Positions 47,368 through 55,005 of a DNA stretch of 64,000 bases are shown here, one piece after another; position 1 is the first letter of the stretch; each line of letters starts with the position of its first letter. The stretch lies in contig CALTWF010000009.1 of assembly GCA_943912755.1 (NCBI GenBank), positions 1-64,000 of the forward strand, read 5' to 3'. The notes under the pieces are model-generated. The model searched no databases. It saw only the letters and a program-made list of their open reading frames with translations, and was not told the origin of the DNA. The DNA comes from an uncultured Pseudomonas sp. (GTDB lineage: Bacteria; Pseudomonadota; Gammaproteobacteria; Pseudomonadales; Pseudomonadaceae). Made by a program: the position numbers and the translations under genes.

Positions 47368-48114
47368 ATGGACAAGGTCATCATCATTACCGGAGGCAGT
47401 CGCGGCATAGGGGCCGCTACTGCGCTGCTGGCCGCGCGCCAGGGCTATCGGGTCTGTATCAATTACCACGCCGACGACGAGTCGGCCCAGCGGGTGCTGG
47501 CCCAGGTGCGCGAGCTGGGCGCCGAGGCCATTGCGGTGCGCGCCGACGCCAGTGTCGAGGACGAGGTGATCAGCCTGTTCCAGCGGGTTGATCACGAACT
47601 GGGGCGGGTCACTGCGCTGGTCAACAATGCCGGGACCATCGGCCAGCAAAGCCGGGTCGACGAGATGTCGGAATTCCGCCTGCTCAAGGTGATGAAGACC
47701 AATGTGGTCGGGCCGATGTTGTGTGCCAAGCATGCGCTGGCGCGGATGTCGACGCGCCATGGTGGCCAGGGTGGGGCGATCGTCAATGTCTCCTCGGTGG
47801 CGGCGCGTCTCGGCTCGCCCAACGAGTACGTCGACTACGCCGCCTCCAAGGGCGCCCTGGACACCTTCACCCTCGGCCTGGCCAAGGAAGTGGCGGGCGA
47901 GGGCGTGCGGGTCAACGGGGTGCGGCCGGGGTACATCTTCACCGGCTTCCACGCCCTGAGCGGTGACCCGGACCGGGTGCGCAAGCTGGAGCCGGGGATT
48001 CCCATGGGCCGCGGCGGGCAGGCCGGGGAGGTGGCCGAGGCGATCATCTGGCTGCTGTCGGACAAGGCGTCCTATTCGACCGGGAGCTTTATCGATCTGG
48101 GTGGCGGCAGGTAG
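47368..48114 (+). CDS. Short-chain dehydrogenase/reductase
   Basis: 248 residues. Classical SDR: cofactor loop ITGGSRGIGAA (~8-18), NNAGTIG (~86), catalytic Ser in VNVSSVAARLG (~141), YVDYAASKGALD with Tyr and Lys (~154-165), and VNGVRPGYIFT. YHADDESAQ after strand 2 fits NADP(H) preference less clearly than an Arg-rich loop would. Substrate unknown. It follows the desaturase-family gene by 72 bases on the same strand. Confidence 0.92.
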   Translation: MDKVIIITGGSRGIGAATALLAARQGYRVCINYHADDESAQRVLAQVRELGAEAIAVRADASVEDEVISLFQRVDHELGRVTALVNNAGTIGQQSRVDEMSEFRLLKVMKTNVVGPMLCAKHALARMSTRHGGQGGAIVNVSSVAARLGSPNEYVDYAASKGALDTFTLGLAKEVAGEGVRVNGVRPGYIFTGFHALSGDPDRVRKLEPGIPMGRGGQAGEVAEAIIWLLSDKASYSTGSFIDLGGGR

Positions 48115-48404
48115 GCGCGTGGCTTGCCCGCGAAGGCATGTCTTTTGAAGTCGACGCGGTCGGTGTGGGAGCGGATTCATCCGCGAAGGGCTGCACAGCA
48201 GCCCCAAGACCATCCAGCACGAGTGACCTGCCTTGACCCGACATCTCATTCTGGCTCTGGAGCTGTTGAATGTTGGAGCGCGGTCCCGCAGAGAGAACGC
48301 GCTGAATGGATTTAGGGCTGCTGCGCAGCCCATCGCGGATGAATCCGCTCCCACACCGATGGCATCGTCTGCGAAAGATGTGTAGATACCCATGCAGCGA
48401 TGAG
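48114..48404. repeat. Composite REP region in the 48115-48437 gap
   Basis: This covers most of the 323-base gap below the SDR gene. A REP unit of a different sub-type (GTGTGGGAGCGGATTCATCCGCG, 48163-48193) faces its inverse (48326-48356) across a 132-base interior without a gene. A half unit, TGGCTTGCCCGCGAAGGC, precedes it. It ends with the TGTGTAGATACC string (48379) fused to a REP tail (GCAGCGATGAGGCC) identical to that at 40897. Confidence 0.8.
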
Positions 48405-48437
48405 GCCTTGAGTATCACCACAAGAGGGTGTTCATCC

Positions 48438-50501
48438 TCACCCCTTCAACATCGACTCCACCCGCTCCACCAGCCCCTGCAGGCTGAACGGCTTGGTCAT
48501 CACGCTCATCCCCGGCGCCAGTTGCCCGTCGCTCAAGGCCGCGCTTTCGTCGTAGCCGGTGATGAACAGCACCGGCAACTGCGGATGGACCTTGCGCAGG
48601 GTCAGCGCCAGTTGCCGGCCGCTGAGGCCGCCGGGCAGGCCGATATCGCTGATCAGCAGGTCCGGCGGCGGGCCATTCTCCAGGGCCGGCAAGGCCAGTA
48701 CCGCGCTTTCGTAGATGTCGATGTGGTACCCCGATTCTTCCAGTACCTCGCAGATCAGCATGCCCAGGGTCTGTTGGTCTTCCACCAGGACGATGCGCAC
48801 GCCGCTGTCCGCCGCTGCGTGCAGGCTGCTGCCGGGTGAAGCCTGGTGTGCGAGCGGCGCCTGCCGGTGCCGCGGCAGGTAGAGTTCGATGCGGGTGCCC
48901 TGGCCCGGTGCGGTGATGATGCGCAGTTGCCCGCCGGACTGGCGGACGAAGCCGTAGGCCATGGACAGGCCAAGCCCGGTGCCCTGGCCCAGGGGCTTGG
49001 TGGTGAAGAACGGGTCGATGGCCCGCGCGGCGACGTCGGCCGACATGCCCAGGCCGTTGTCGGCAACGCTCAGGCGCAGGTAGGGCCCGGCGCCGAGGTC
49101 GAGCGGGCGGCCGCGTTCTTCGTCGAGTTCGAGGTTGTCGATGGCGATCTCGATCAGCCCGCCCTGGGGCAGGGCATCGCGGGCATTGATGCACAGGTTG
49201 AGCAGGGCGCTTTCCAGTTGCGGCGGGTCGATGAAGGTCGGCCACGGTTCGTCGGCGAAGCGGCTGTGTACCTCGATGGCCGGGCCGACGCTGCGCCGGA
49301 TCAGTTCCTCCATCCCGCGCAGCAGCGCGCCGACATCGGTTGCCTGGGGTTGCAGGGTCTGCTGCCGGGAGAACGCCAGCAGGCGGTGGACCAGCGAGGC
49401 GGCGCGCTGGGCCGAGTTGCTCGACGCGTCCAGCAGCGGCACCAGCTCGGCGTAGCGCTGCTGGTGCAGACGCTGGCGCATCAGTTCGTGGGCACCGAGG
49501 ATGCCGCCCAGCAGGTTGTTGAAGTCATGGGCGATGCCGCCGCTGAGCTGGCCCACGGCTTCCATTTTCTGCGCCTGGCGCAGGGCCTGCTCGGTGCGCA
49601 GCAAACGCTGCTGCTCCTCGACCCGGGCGCTGATGTCGTAGGCGAACAGGTAGGCCGCGCGCAGTTCGCCATCGTCGCCGTGCAGCGAGTTGAAGCGCAG
49701 TTCGTAATGGCGCTTGCGCTCACCGGCACCGAACTCGCCGGTTTCGATAAACACCTCGCCCGCCAGTGCCCGCCGCCACAGTTCCAGCGCGCGGCTGCAG
49801 TCGTCGGGGAAGCGACGCAGGCTGTGTTCGACCTGCTCGCCGATGACCGGCACCGCGTCGTAGAGGTAGTGAAAGTCCCTCAGCGACTGCTGGTTGAGCG
49901 CCATCCAGCGCAGATCGGGGCCGACCACCTGGACGCAGGCGACGCTGCTGTCCACCAGCCGGGCCAGCAGCTGGCGCTCGTCCAGCGCATCGAGTACCCG
50001 CTGTTCGAGCTGTTCGTTGAGTTGCTGCAAGGCCACTTCGGCGCGGCGCCGCTCGGTGACGTCCTTGAACAGCACGGCCACCTGCTTGCGTTCGGCCGGC
50101 TCGATGCGAAAGGTGGTTACCGATAGCACCCGGCCGGTGGCCACCAGTTCCTGTTCGAACTGCAACGGCTCGCCGGTGCGCAGTACCGCGCCATAGCGCG
50201 CGACCCAGTCGTCGGCCTCGGCGGGGACCATTTCCCGCAGCTTCTGCCCGACCACATTGGGGATGCCGGCATGGCGGGCGTAGGCGGCGTTGGCCAGCAC
50301 ATGGACGTAGTCGCTCAGCGGGCCATGGGGGCCATCGAAGAATTCGATGACACAGAAGCCTTCGTCCATGGTGTCGAAGAGAAAGCGGTAGAAGTCCTCG
50401 TCCAGCGTCCGTTGCCGGGCCTGCTGGCGTTCGAGGACGGCATTGCGTTGTTGCAGTTCCTGGAGTTGCAGGCGCAGTGAAGCAAGTTCGCTGGAAGACA
50501 T
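48438..50501 (-). CDS. Hybrid PAS sensor kinase with C-terminal receiver
   Basis: 687 residues from ATG 50501; the same frame is open far upstream (to 52544) only as a shadow of other genes. A short coiled coil (~5-35), PAS domains (~38-160 and ~180-300), HisKA with H-box LSGGIAHDFNNLLGGILGAHE, N-box LLNLCINARDALPQGG, G-boxes VADNGLGM and GTGLGLSMAYGFVRQSGG. The C-terminal receiver has VLVEDQ, phospho-Asp in LLISDIGLPGG, and Lys in SVMTKPFS. No membrane helix. A cytosolic orphan hybrid kinase of the IAHDFNN group; output partner not adjacent. Confidence 0.88.
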   Translation of the reverse strand: MSSSELASLRLQLQELQQRNAVLERQQARQRTLDEDFYRFLFDTMDEGFCVIEFFDGPHGPLSDYVHVLANAAYARHAGIPNVVGQKLREMVPAEADDWVARYGAVLRTGEPLQFEQELVATGRVLSVTTFRIEPAERKQVAVLFKDVTERRRAEVALQQLNEQLEQRVLDALDERQLLARLVDSSVACVQVVGPDLRWMALNQQSLRDFHYLYDAVPVIGEQVEHSLRRFPDDCSRALELWRRALAGEVFIETGEFGAGERKRHYELRFNSLHGDDGELRAAYLFAYDISARVEEQQRLLRTEQALRQAQKMEAVGQLSGGIAHDFNNLLGGILGAHELMRQRLHQQRYAELVPLLDASSNSAQRAASLVHRLLAFSRQQTLQPQATDVGALLRGMEELIRRSVGPAIEVHSRFADEPWPTFIDPPQLESALLNLCINARDALPQGGLIEIAIDNLELDEERGRPLDLGAGPYLRLSVADNGLGMSADVAARAIDPFFTTKPLGQGTGLGLSMAYGFVRQSGGQLRIITAPGQGTRIELYLPRHRQAPLAHQASPGSSLHAAADSGVRIVLVEDQQTLGMLICEVLEESGYHIDIYESAVLALPALENGPPPDLLISDIGLPGGLSGRQLALTLRKVHPQLPVLFITGYDESAALSDGQLAPGMSVMTKPFSLQGLVERVESMLKG

Positions 50502-50557
50502 GGACGGGTCCGGGCGCAGGCCAATTTCGCCACTGTAGACTGCCGGTCGTCCGGCGG

Positions 50558-51970
50558 CTAGAACGAACGTACGATCCGTCCGAGTGTTTCCATGGCTTTT
50601 TCCGATTGCTCGGTCCACGGGCTGCCGTAATTCAAACGGATGCAATGGCGGAAGCGCCGGGTCGGCGAGAAGATTGGCCCCGGGGCGATGCTGATGCCCT
50701 GGGCCAGGGCCATCTGGAACAGCTTCAGCGAGTCCATGTTTTCCGGCAGTTCCAGCCAGAGGAAGTAGCCGCCGGACGGGTGGCTGACCCGCACCGAGGC
50801 CGGGAAGTGCCGGGCGATGGCGGCGAGCATGGCGTTCTTCTGTTCTTCCAGGGCGTAGCGCAGGCGGCGCAGATGGCGGTCGTAGCCGCCGTGCTGGAGG
50901 TAATCGGCGATGGCCGCCTGGGCCGGCATCGAGGCGCACAGCGAGGTCATCAACTTGAGTCGCTCGATCTTCTGCGCAAAGCGCCCGGCGGCCACCCAGC
51001 CGATGCGATAACCCGGCGCCAGGCTCTTGGAGAACGAACTGCAATGCATCACCAGGCCCTCGGTATCGAAGGCCTTGGCCGGCTTCGGTGCCTGCTGGGC
51101 GTAGTACAGCTCGGCGTAGACATCGTCCTCGATCAGCGGCACCTGGTGCTGGCGCAGCAGGGCCACCAGCGCCTGCTTCTTTTCCTCCGGCACGCTGGCG
51201 CCCACCGGGTTCTGGAAGTTGGTCATGCACCACACCGCCTTGACCGGATGGCGCTCCAGGGTCTGGGCCAACACACCCAGGTCGATACCCTCGCGCGGGT
51301 GCACGGGAATCTCCACGGCCTTGAGCTTGAGCCGCTCCAGCACCTGCAGGCAGGCATAGAAGGCCGGCGCCTCGATCGCCACCAGGTCGCCCGGCTCGGT
51401 GACCGCCTGCAGGCACAGGTTCAGGGCCTCCAGCGCGCCATTGGTGATCAGCAGTTCCTCCATCGGCAGCATCAACCCGCCGACCATGTAGCGCAGGGCG
51501 ATCTGCCGGCGCAGTTGCGGATTGCCCGGCGACAGGTCGGTGACCACCATGCGCGGGTCCATGTCGCGAGTCGCGCTGGCCAGGGAGCGGGCCAGGCGTT
51601 GCAACGGGAATAGCGTCGGGCTGGGGAAGGCCGAGCCGAACGGCACGGTGTGCGGATCCTTGATCGACTCGAGGATGGAAAACACCAGTTCGCTGACATC
51701 CACCTCGGTGGACTCGCTGGCCGGCTCGCCGATGCGCGGTTCGCTGAACGGCTTCGGCGCATGGGCGTTGACGAAGTACCCCGAACGCGGCCGCGCGCGG
51801 ATCAGCCCGCGCCGCTCCAGCAGGTAATAGGCCTGGAACACCGTGGACGGGCTGACCCCGTGGGTCTGGCTGGCATAGCGCACCGACGGCACCCGCTGGC
51901 CGGGGCCGAGCACCCCGGTGTAGATCAGTTCGGCAATGTCGTCGGCGAATTTCTCGTAGCGTTTCATCAT
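50558..51970 (-). CDS. MocR-type regulator (GntR HTH fused to aminotransferase fold)
   Basis: 470 residues. N-terminal GntR winged helix (GVLGPGQRVPSVRYASQTHGVSPSTVFQAYYLLERRGLIRARPRSGYFV), then a fold-type I aminotransferase domain. The PLP lysine is in SSFSKSLAPGYRIGW (~310), with NFQNPVGASV and IEDDVYAELYY upstream. MocR proteins use PLP-bound metabolites (GABA, pyridoxal, taurine, ectoine intermediates) as effectors. It starts MMKRYEKFADD. It lies between the hybrid kinase and ccoG, with no obvious target operon adjacent. Confidence 0.9.
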   Translation of the reverse strand: MMKRYEKFADDIAELIYTGVLGPGQRVPSVRYASQTHGVSPSTVFQAYYLLERRGLIRARPRSGYFVNAHAPKPFSEPRIGEPASESTEVDVSELVFSILESIKDPHTVPFGSAFPSPTLFPLQRLARSLASATRDMDPRMVVTDLSPGNPQLRRQIALRYMVGGLMLPMEELLITNGALEALNLCLQAVTEPGDLVAIEAPAFYACLQVLERLKLKAVEIPVHPREGIDLGVLAQTLERHPVKAVWCMTNFQNPVGASVPEEKKQALVALLRQHQVPLIEDDVYAELYYAQQAPKPAKAFDTEGLVMHCSSFSKSLAPGYRIGWVAAGRFAQKIERLKLMTSLCASMPAQAAIADYLQHGGYDRHLRRLRYALEEQKNAMLAAIARHFPASVRVSHPSGGYFLWLELPENMDSLKLFQMALAQGISIAPGPIFSPTRRFRHCIRLNYGSPWTEQSEKAMETLGRIVRSF

Positions 51971-52006
51971 GGCTCTGCTGGTTCGAAGTGCACGCAGTGT
52001 AGGGGA

Positions 52007-53416
52007 TCAGCGGTTCAGCGGGGCAACGAAGCGGCTGCGGGCGACGGCGCGGATCGCCGGTTCGTCGCTGTCTACCAGTTCGAAGTCGAGTTCCTCGGAA
52101 CTGCTGGTGGCGCGTTCGCCGAGCATCGCCACCGACACCGGCAGCTCGGCCATTTCCCCGGCCGGGATGCTGAAGCGGGTCTGGCCATGCAGCTCGAAGC
52201 CCTCGGCATTCAGCAGGCGCAGCTGGTAACTCTGGGTCGACTGGGTCTTGTTGATGACCTTGAGCACGTAGATGTTCTCGATCTGGCCCTTGGCGTTCTC
52301 GCGGAACAGGCCGCGGTCCTTGATCACATCCATCGACAGCATCGGCCGCTGGTGCAGGGCCACGGCCAGGGCGCCGATCATCACCACCAGCACGGTCACG
52401 TAGCCCAGCAGGCGCGGGCGCAGCCAGTGGGTGCGGCCGCCTTGCAGGCTGTGTTCGGACTTGTAGCCGATCAGCCCGCGTGGGTAGTTCATCTTGTCCA
52501 TGATGCTGTCGCAGGCGTCGATGCAGGCCGCGCAGCCGATGCATTCCATTTGCAGGCCATCGCGGATGTCAATGCCGGTGGGGCACACCTGTACGCACAT
52601 GGTGCAGTCGATGCAGTCGCCGAGGCCGGCCGCCTTGTAGTCCTGGTCCTTCTTGCGCGCGCCACGGTTCTCGCCGCGCCGCGGGTCATAGGCCACGGCC
52701 AGGGTGTCCTTGTCGAACATCACGCTTTGGAAGCGCGCGTAGGGGCACATGTGCATGCACACCGCCTCGCGCATCCAGCCGGCGTTGATATAGGTGGCAC
52801 CGGTGAAGAACAGGATCCAGAACAGGCTGACGCCGCCGGCCTGCAGGGTGAACAGTTCCTCGGCCAACGGGCGGATCGGCGTGAAGTAGCCGACGAAGGT
52901 CAGCCCGGTGAGCACGCTGATGGCCAGCCACAGCGTGTGCTTGAGGGCGCGGCGGGCCAGCTTGTTCGGGCCCCAGGCGGCCTTGTCCAGTTTCATGCGC
53001 TGGTTGCGGTCGCCCTCGGTGACCTTTTCGCACCACATGAACAGCCAGGTCCAGGTGCTCTGCGGGCAGGTGTAGCCGCACCACACCCGTCCGGCGAACA
53101 CGGTGATGGCGAACAGGCCGAAGGCGCAGATGATCAGCAGCGCCGACAGCAGGATGAAGTCCTGCGGCCAGAAGGTCGCGCCGAAGATATGGAACTTGCT
53201 TTCCGCCAGGTCCCAGAGCACTGCCTGGCGGCCGCCCCAGTTCAGCCAGGCGGTGGCGAAGAACAGCAGGAAAAGAAAGCCCGCACCGCCCAGGCGCAGG
53301 TTGCGGTACAGGCCGGTGAAACTGCGGGTATGGATGTGTCCGTCGCTGCTGGCGGCCTTCTTCTTGTGGGAAGGCTCGGCAACTTCAACGATCTGCACGG
53401 GAATATGTTCGCTCAT
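52007..53416 (-). CDS. ccoG: CcoG/RdxA-family iron-sulfur membrane protein
   Basis: 469 residues. Membrane helices near the N-terminus, CGYTCPQSTWTW and CMHMCPYARFQ Cys pairs, two 4Fe-4S motifs (CIDCTMCVQVCPTG, CIGCAACIDACDSIMD), further helices and a C-terminal Ig-like periplasmic domain (IYVLKVINKTQSTQSYQLRL). CcoG is a cupric reductase for cbb3 oxidase copper assembly. No ccoNOPQ or ccoHIS genes adjoin it, so it is either relocated or a second copy. A 19-bp dyad lies 50 bases upstream. Copper genes are 6 kb away. Confidence 0.92.
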   Translation of the reverse strand: MSEHIPVQIVEVAEPSHKKKAASSDGHIHTRSFTGLYRNLRLGGAGFLFLLFFATAWLNWGGRQAVLWDLAESKFHIFGATFWPQDFILLSALLIICAFGLFAITVFAGRVWCGYTCPQSTWTWLFMWCEKVTEGDRNQRMKLDKAAWGPNKLARRALKHTLWLAISVLTGLTFVGYFTPIRPLAEELFTLQAGGVSLFWILFFTGATYINAGWMREAVCMHMCPYARFQSVMFDKDTLAVAYDPRRGENRGARKKDQDYKAAGLGDCIDCTMCVQVCPTGIDIRDGLQMECIGCAACIDACDSIMDKMNYPRGLIGYKSEHSLQGGRTHWLRPRLLGYVTVLVVMIGALAVALHQRPMLSMDVIKDRGLFRENAKGQIENIYVLKVINKTQSTQSYQLRLLNAEGFELHGQTRFSIPAGEMAELPVSVAMLGERATSSSEELDFELVDSDEPAIRAVARSRFVAPLNR

Positions 53417-53465
53417 GGTTCGTCGCTCATCAGGCCTCGATCAGGCCGGATCACTATGGCGAGCC

Positions 53466-53484
53466 ATCTGTTTGCAGAACAGAT
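53466..53484. promoter_or_regulatory. 19-bp dyad upstream of ccoG
   Basis: ATCTGTT-TGCAG-AACAGAT, perfect 7-bp arms, 50 bases before the ccoG start. It is not an Anr/Fnr box (TTGAT-N4-ATCAA). Probably an operator; regulator unknown. Confidence 0.45.
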
Positions 53485-53523
53485 TCAGGTATTCCGATAA
53501 AAACCGTATCAGATTGCCCTTTA

Positions 53524-53539
53524 AAGGCCTGCAGGCCTT
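53524..53539. repeat. 16-bp perfect palindrome at the DUF3203 gene end
   Basis: AAGGCCTGCAGGCCTT, containing the DUF3203 stop region and flanked by TTTA on the ccoG side. It might act as a weak terminator or be incidental. Confidence 0.4.
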
Positions 53540-53777
53540 AGATTATCGAGCCTGGAGCGCTGCTCTTCAGGTGTCTGCGACCATCCACCGCACCGGCCAC
53601 GGTGAGCGCATCGGCCTCGGATTCGGTGATCGGCACGCGCTTGCCGGCCAGCTCGGCGACCGACATGCGCAGGTGCTCGTCGGTCAGCACCTGGACCTCG
53701 CTGGCGTCGCCTTCGACATTCAGGTCGTCGCCGATCAGGGTGCAGCGGCGGGTGGTTTCATCGATGCGGATGGGCAT
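53538..53777 (-). CDS. DUF3203 family small protein
   Basis: 79 residues: MPIRIDETTRRCTLIGDDLNVEGDASEVQVLTDEHLRMSVAELAGKRVPITESEADALTVAGAVDGRRHL... The pattern matches the Pseudomonas-restricted DUF3203 family as I recall it. No signal or membrane segment; acidic, small, unknown function. GAGGAAACCACC precedes the ATG. It is upstream of ccoG on the same strand, 121 bases away. Confidence 0.75.
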   Translation of the reverse strand: MPIRIDETTRRCTLIGDDLNVEGDASEVQVLTDEHLRMSVAELAGKRVPITESEADALTVAGAVDGRRHLKSSAPGSII

Positions 53778-53919
53778 GGTGGTTTCCTCGGTGCAGGGTG
53801 CTTATGAGGTGTGACCGCAATGTCATGGTGCTTGCCGCTTCGAACCGATCAGCGGTCGGATCGCACTTCGGCGAAGCGCTCGTTGTCCACCGCATAACTG
53901 CCCTGACAAGGAAATCGCC

Positions 53920-54453
53920 ATGGACGCCTGGTGGCATGAGGTGTGGCTGACACTGGTGGCGGAATTCGCCGACATCACCGATGCGAAGCAACTGACCCAG
54001 GTGTCGGTGCGCCTGCTTATGGCGGCGCTGCTCGGCGCCGTGCTCGGCTTCGAACGCGAGATGAAGGGCAAGGCCGCCGGGGTGCGCACCCACATGCTGG
54101 TGGCCATCGGCGCAGCGCTGTTTGTCCTGGTGCCGCGCATGGCCGGGGCGGACGATGCGGCGCTGAGCCGGGTAGTGCAGGGGATCGTCGCCGGGATCGG
54201 CTTTCTCGGTGCCGGCACCATTCTCAAGGGGCACGACCTGGACGCTAGCCACGTCAAGGGCCTGACCACGGCTGCCGGCCTGTGGATGACCGCCGCCATT
54301 GGTGTTGCCGCGGGCATGGGCCGGGAGGCCACGGCGCTGCTCAGCACCTTGCTGGCGCTGGTGGTGTTCGCGGTGATGCCCTGGGTGGTGAACCTGTTCG
54401 AGGACGAGGAACACAGGAAGGCGGAGGAGAAGGAGAAAAAGCGCGGGGCCTGA
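53920..54453 (+). CDS. MgtC/SapB-family membrane protein
   Basis: 177 residues with four to five membrane helices. MgtC signatures: VRLLMAALLGAVLGFEREMKGKAAGVRTHMLVAIGAALF and GIVAGIGFLGAGTILK. It ends in a highly charged Glu/Lys tail. MgtC proteins affect Mg2+ adaptation and inhibit F-type ATP synthase in some pathogens. In P. putida an mgtC-family gene flanks crcY on the side opposite mvaB, the same order as here. It is convergent with the sRNA. Confidence 0.88.
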   Translation: MDAWWHEVWLTLVAEFADITDAKQLTQVSVRLLMAALLGAVLGFEREMKGKAAGVRTHMLVAIGAALFVLVPRMAGADDAALSRVVQGIVAGIGFLGAGTILKGHDLDASHVKGLTTAAGLWMTAAIGVAAGMGREATALLSTLLALVVFAVMPWVVNLFEDEEHRKAEEKEKKRGA

Positions 54454-54460
54454 ATGCACT

Positions 54461-54482
54461 GAGGGGAGCCGAAGCTCCCCTC
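54461..54482 (-). terminator. UUCG-capped hairpin at the 3' end of crcY
   Basis: On the minus strand GAGGGGAGC-TTCG-GCTCCCCTC, a 9-bp stem with a C(UUCG)G tetraloop. No T-run follows within a few bases, so termination efficiency is unclear. It lies between the convergent mgtC gene and the sRNA and can serve both. Confidence 0.6.
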
Positions 54483-54824
54483 AAAGATTGTTGCGTGCTC
54501 TTTTTTTGTTATTGGAGGGCGGTCTGTTGTTGTTTTTGGCAACCGTTGCCTCTTCTTGCTGTTTTTGTGCGATCCCCATCCGGGATCAAGAGCAAACGTA
54601 TTTTTTTGAGCGCTGATCGACCTTCATCATTGCTGATCCAACCGTGACGGGCGCTACCTTGAGGTAGTTTTATTGTTCTCTGCCTGGTTGCGGGGCACGC
54701 CCCCGAAAAGCCATCCACTTCAAAAAAATCAGTTAGCTTCGTCTCTGCCGTATTGTTCTTGTTATGTCAGATCCGGTACGTCTTGTTTTTATTGGGTTTG
54801 CCGCATTTTTTATTCTTGTTGTGC
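54461..54824 (-). ncRNA. crcY: CrcY/CrcZ-family sRNA that sequesters Hfq/Crc
   Basis: A ~364-base transcript is predicted from a sigma54 start near 54824 to the UUCG hairpin. It carries at least five A-rich Crc/Hfq motifs of form AAnAAnAA on the minus strand: AACAAGAA (54820-54813), AAGAACAA/AACAAGAA (54763-54753), AACAATAA (54677-54670), AACAACAA (54534-54527) and AATAACAA (54513-54506). No ORF explains the region, which is strikingly AT-rich. In P. putida KT2440 CrcY lies between PP_3540 (mvaB) and PP_3541 (mgtC-like) and is about this length. CbrAB-activated CrcY and CrcZ titrate Hfq/Crc and relieve catabolite repression. Confidence 0.88.
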
Positions 54825-54833
54825 CAGAGATAT

Positions 54834-54849
54834 AGCAGGTGCCGTGCCA
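54834..54849 (-). promoter_or_regulatory. Sigma54 (-24/-12) promoter of crcY
   Basis: The minus strand reads TGGCACGGCACCTGCT, matching TGGCACG-N4-TTGCW at every fixed position except one (C for the first T of TTGC). It places the start about 12 bases downstream, at ~54824, just before GCACAACAAGAA. Confidence 0.85.
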
Positions 54850-54930
54850 ACTTTTTAAAACTCAATGAAATCAAGGGTTTGGTGGTTTTCGCGAAAATTC
54901 CGGCACGGGAAAAACCGCTGATTTGTTTCC

Positions 54931-54999
54931 GTGTTACCCGGAATTTCCCTGGGCAGTGGGAACGCGGTAACACTTTGTGACCAAGTGCACAGTGTTACC
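54931..54999 (-). promoter_or_regulatory. Three CbrB-like upstream activating half-sites
   Basis: GTGTTACC at 54931-54938 and 54992-54999 and the inverse GGTAACAC at 54966-54973, i.e. about 107-175 bases upstream of the crcY start. The last two form the dyad GGTAACACT...AGTGTTACC. The spacing and number fit enhancer sites of the NtrC-family activator CbrB. The dyad may also serve as the mvaB 3' hairpin. Confidence 0.6.
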
Positions 55000-55005
55000 A
55001 CCCTC

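Noticed and set aside
50502..52544. Extension of the hybrid-kinase frame to 1368 codons
   Set aside because: Runs through the MocR and ccoG genes in a different frame; the kinase begins at ATG 50501.
53466..53539. Anr/Fnr box for ccoG
   Set aside because: No TTGAT-N4-ATCAA sequence occurs between ccoG and the DUF3203 gene.
54767..54973. Small basic ORFs in the mgtC-mvaB gap
   Set aside because: Lys/Asn-rich translations come from the A-rich Crc/Hfq motifs of the sRNA; no ribosome sites or codon bias.
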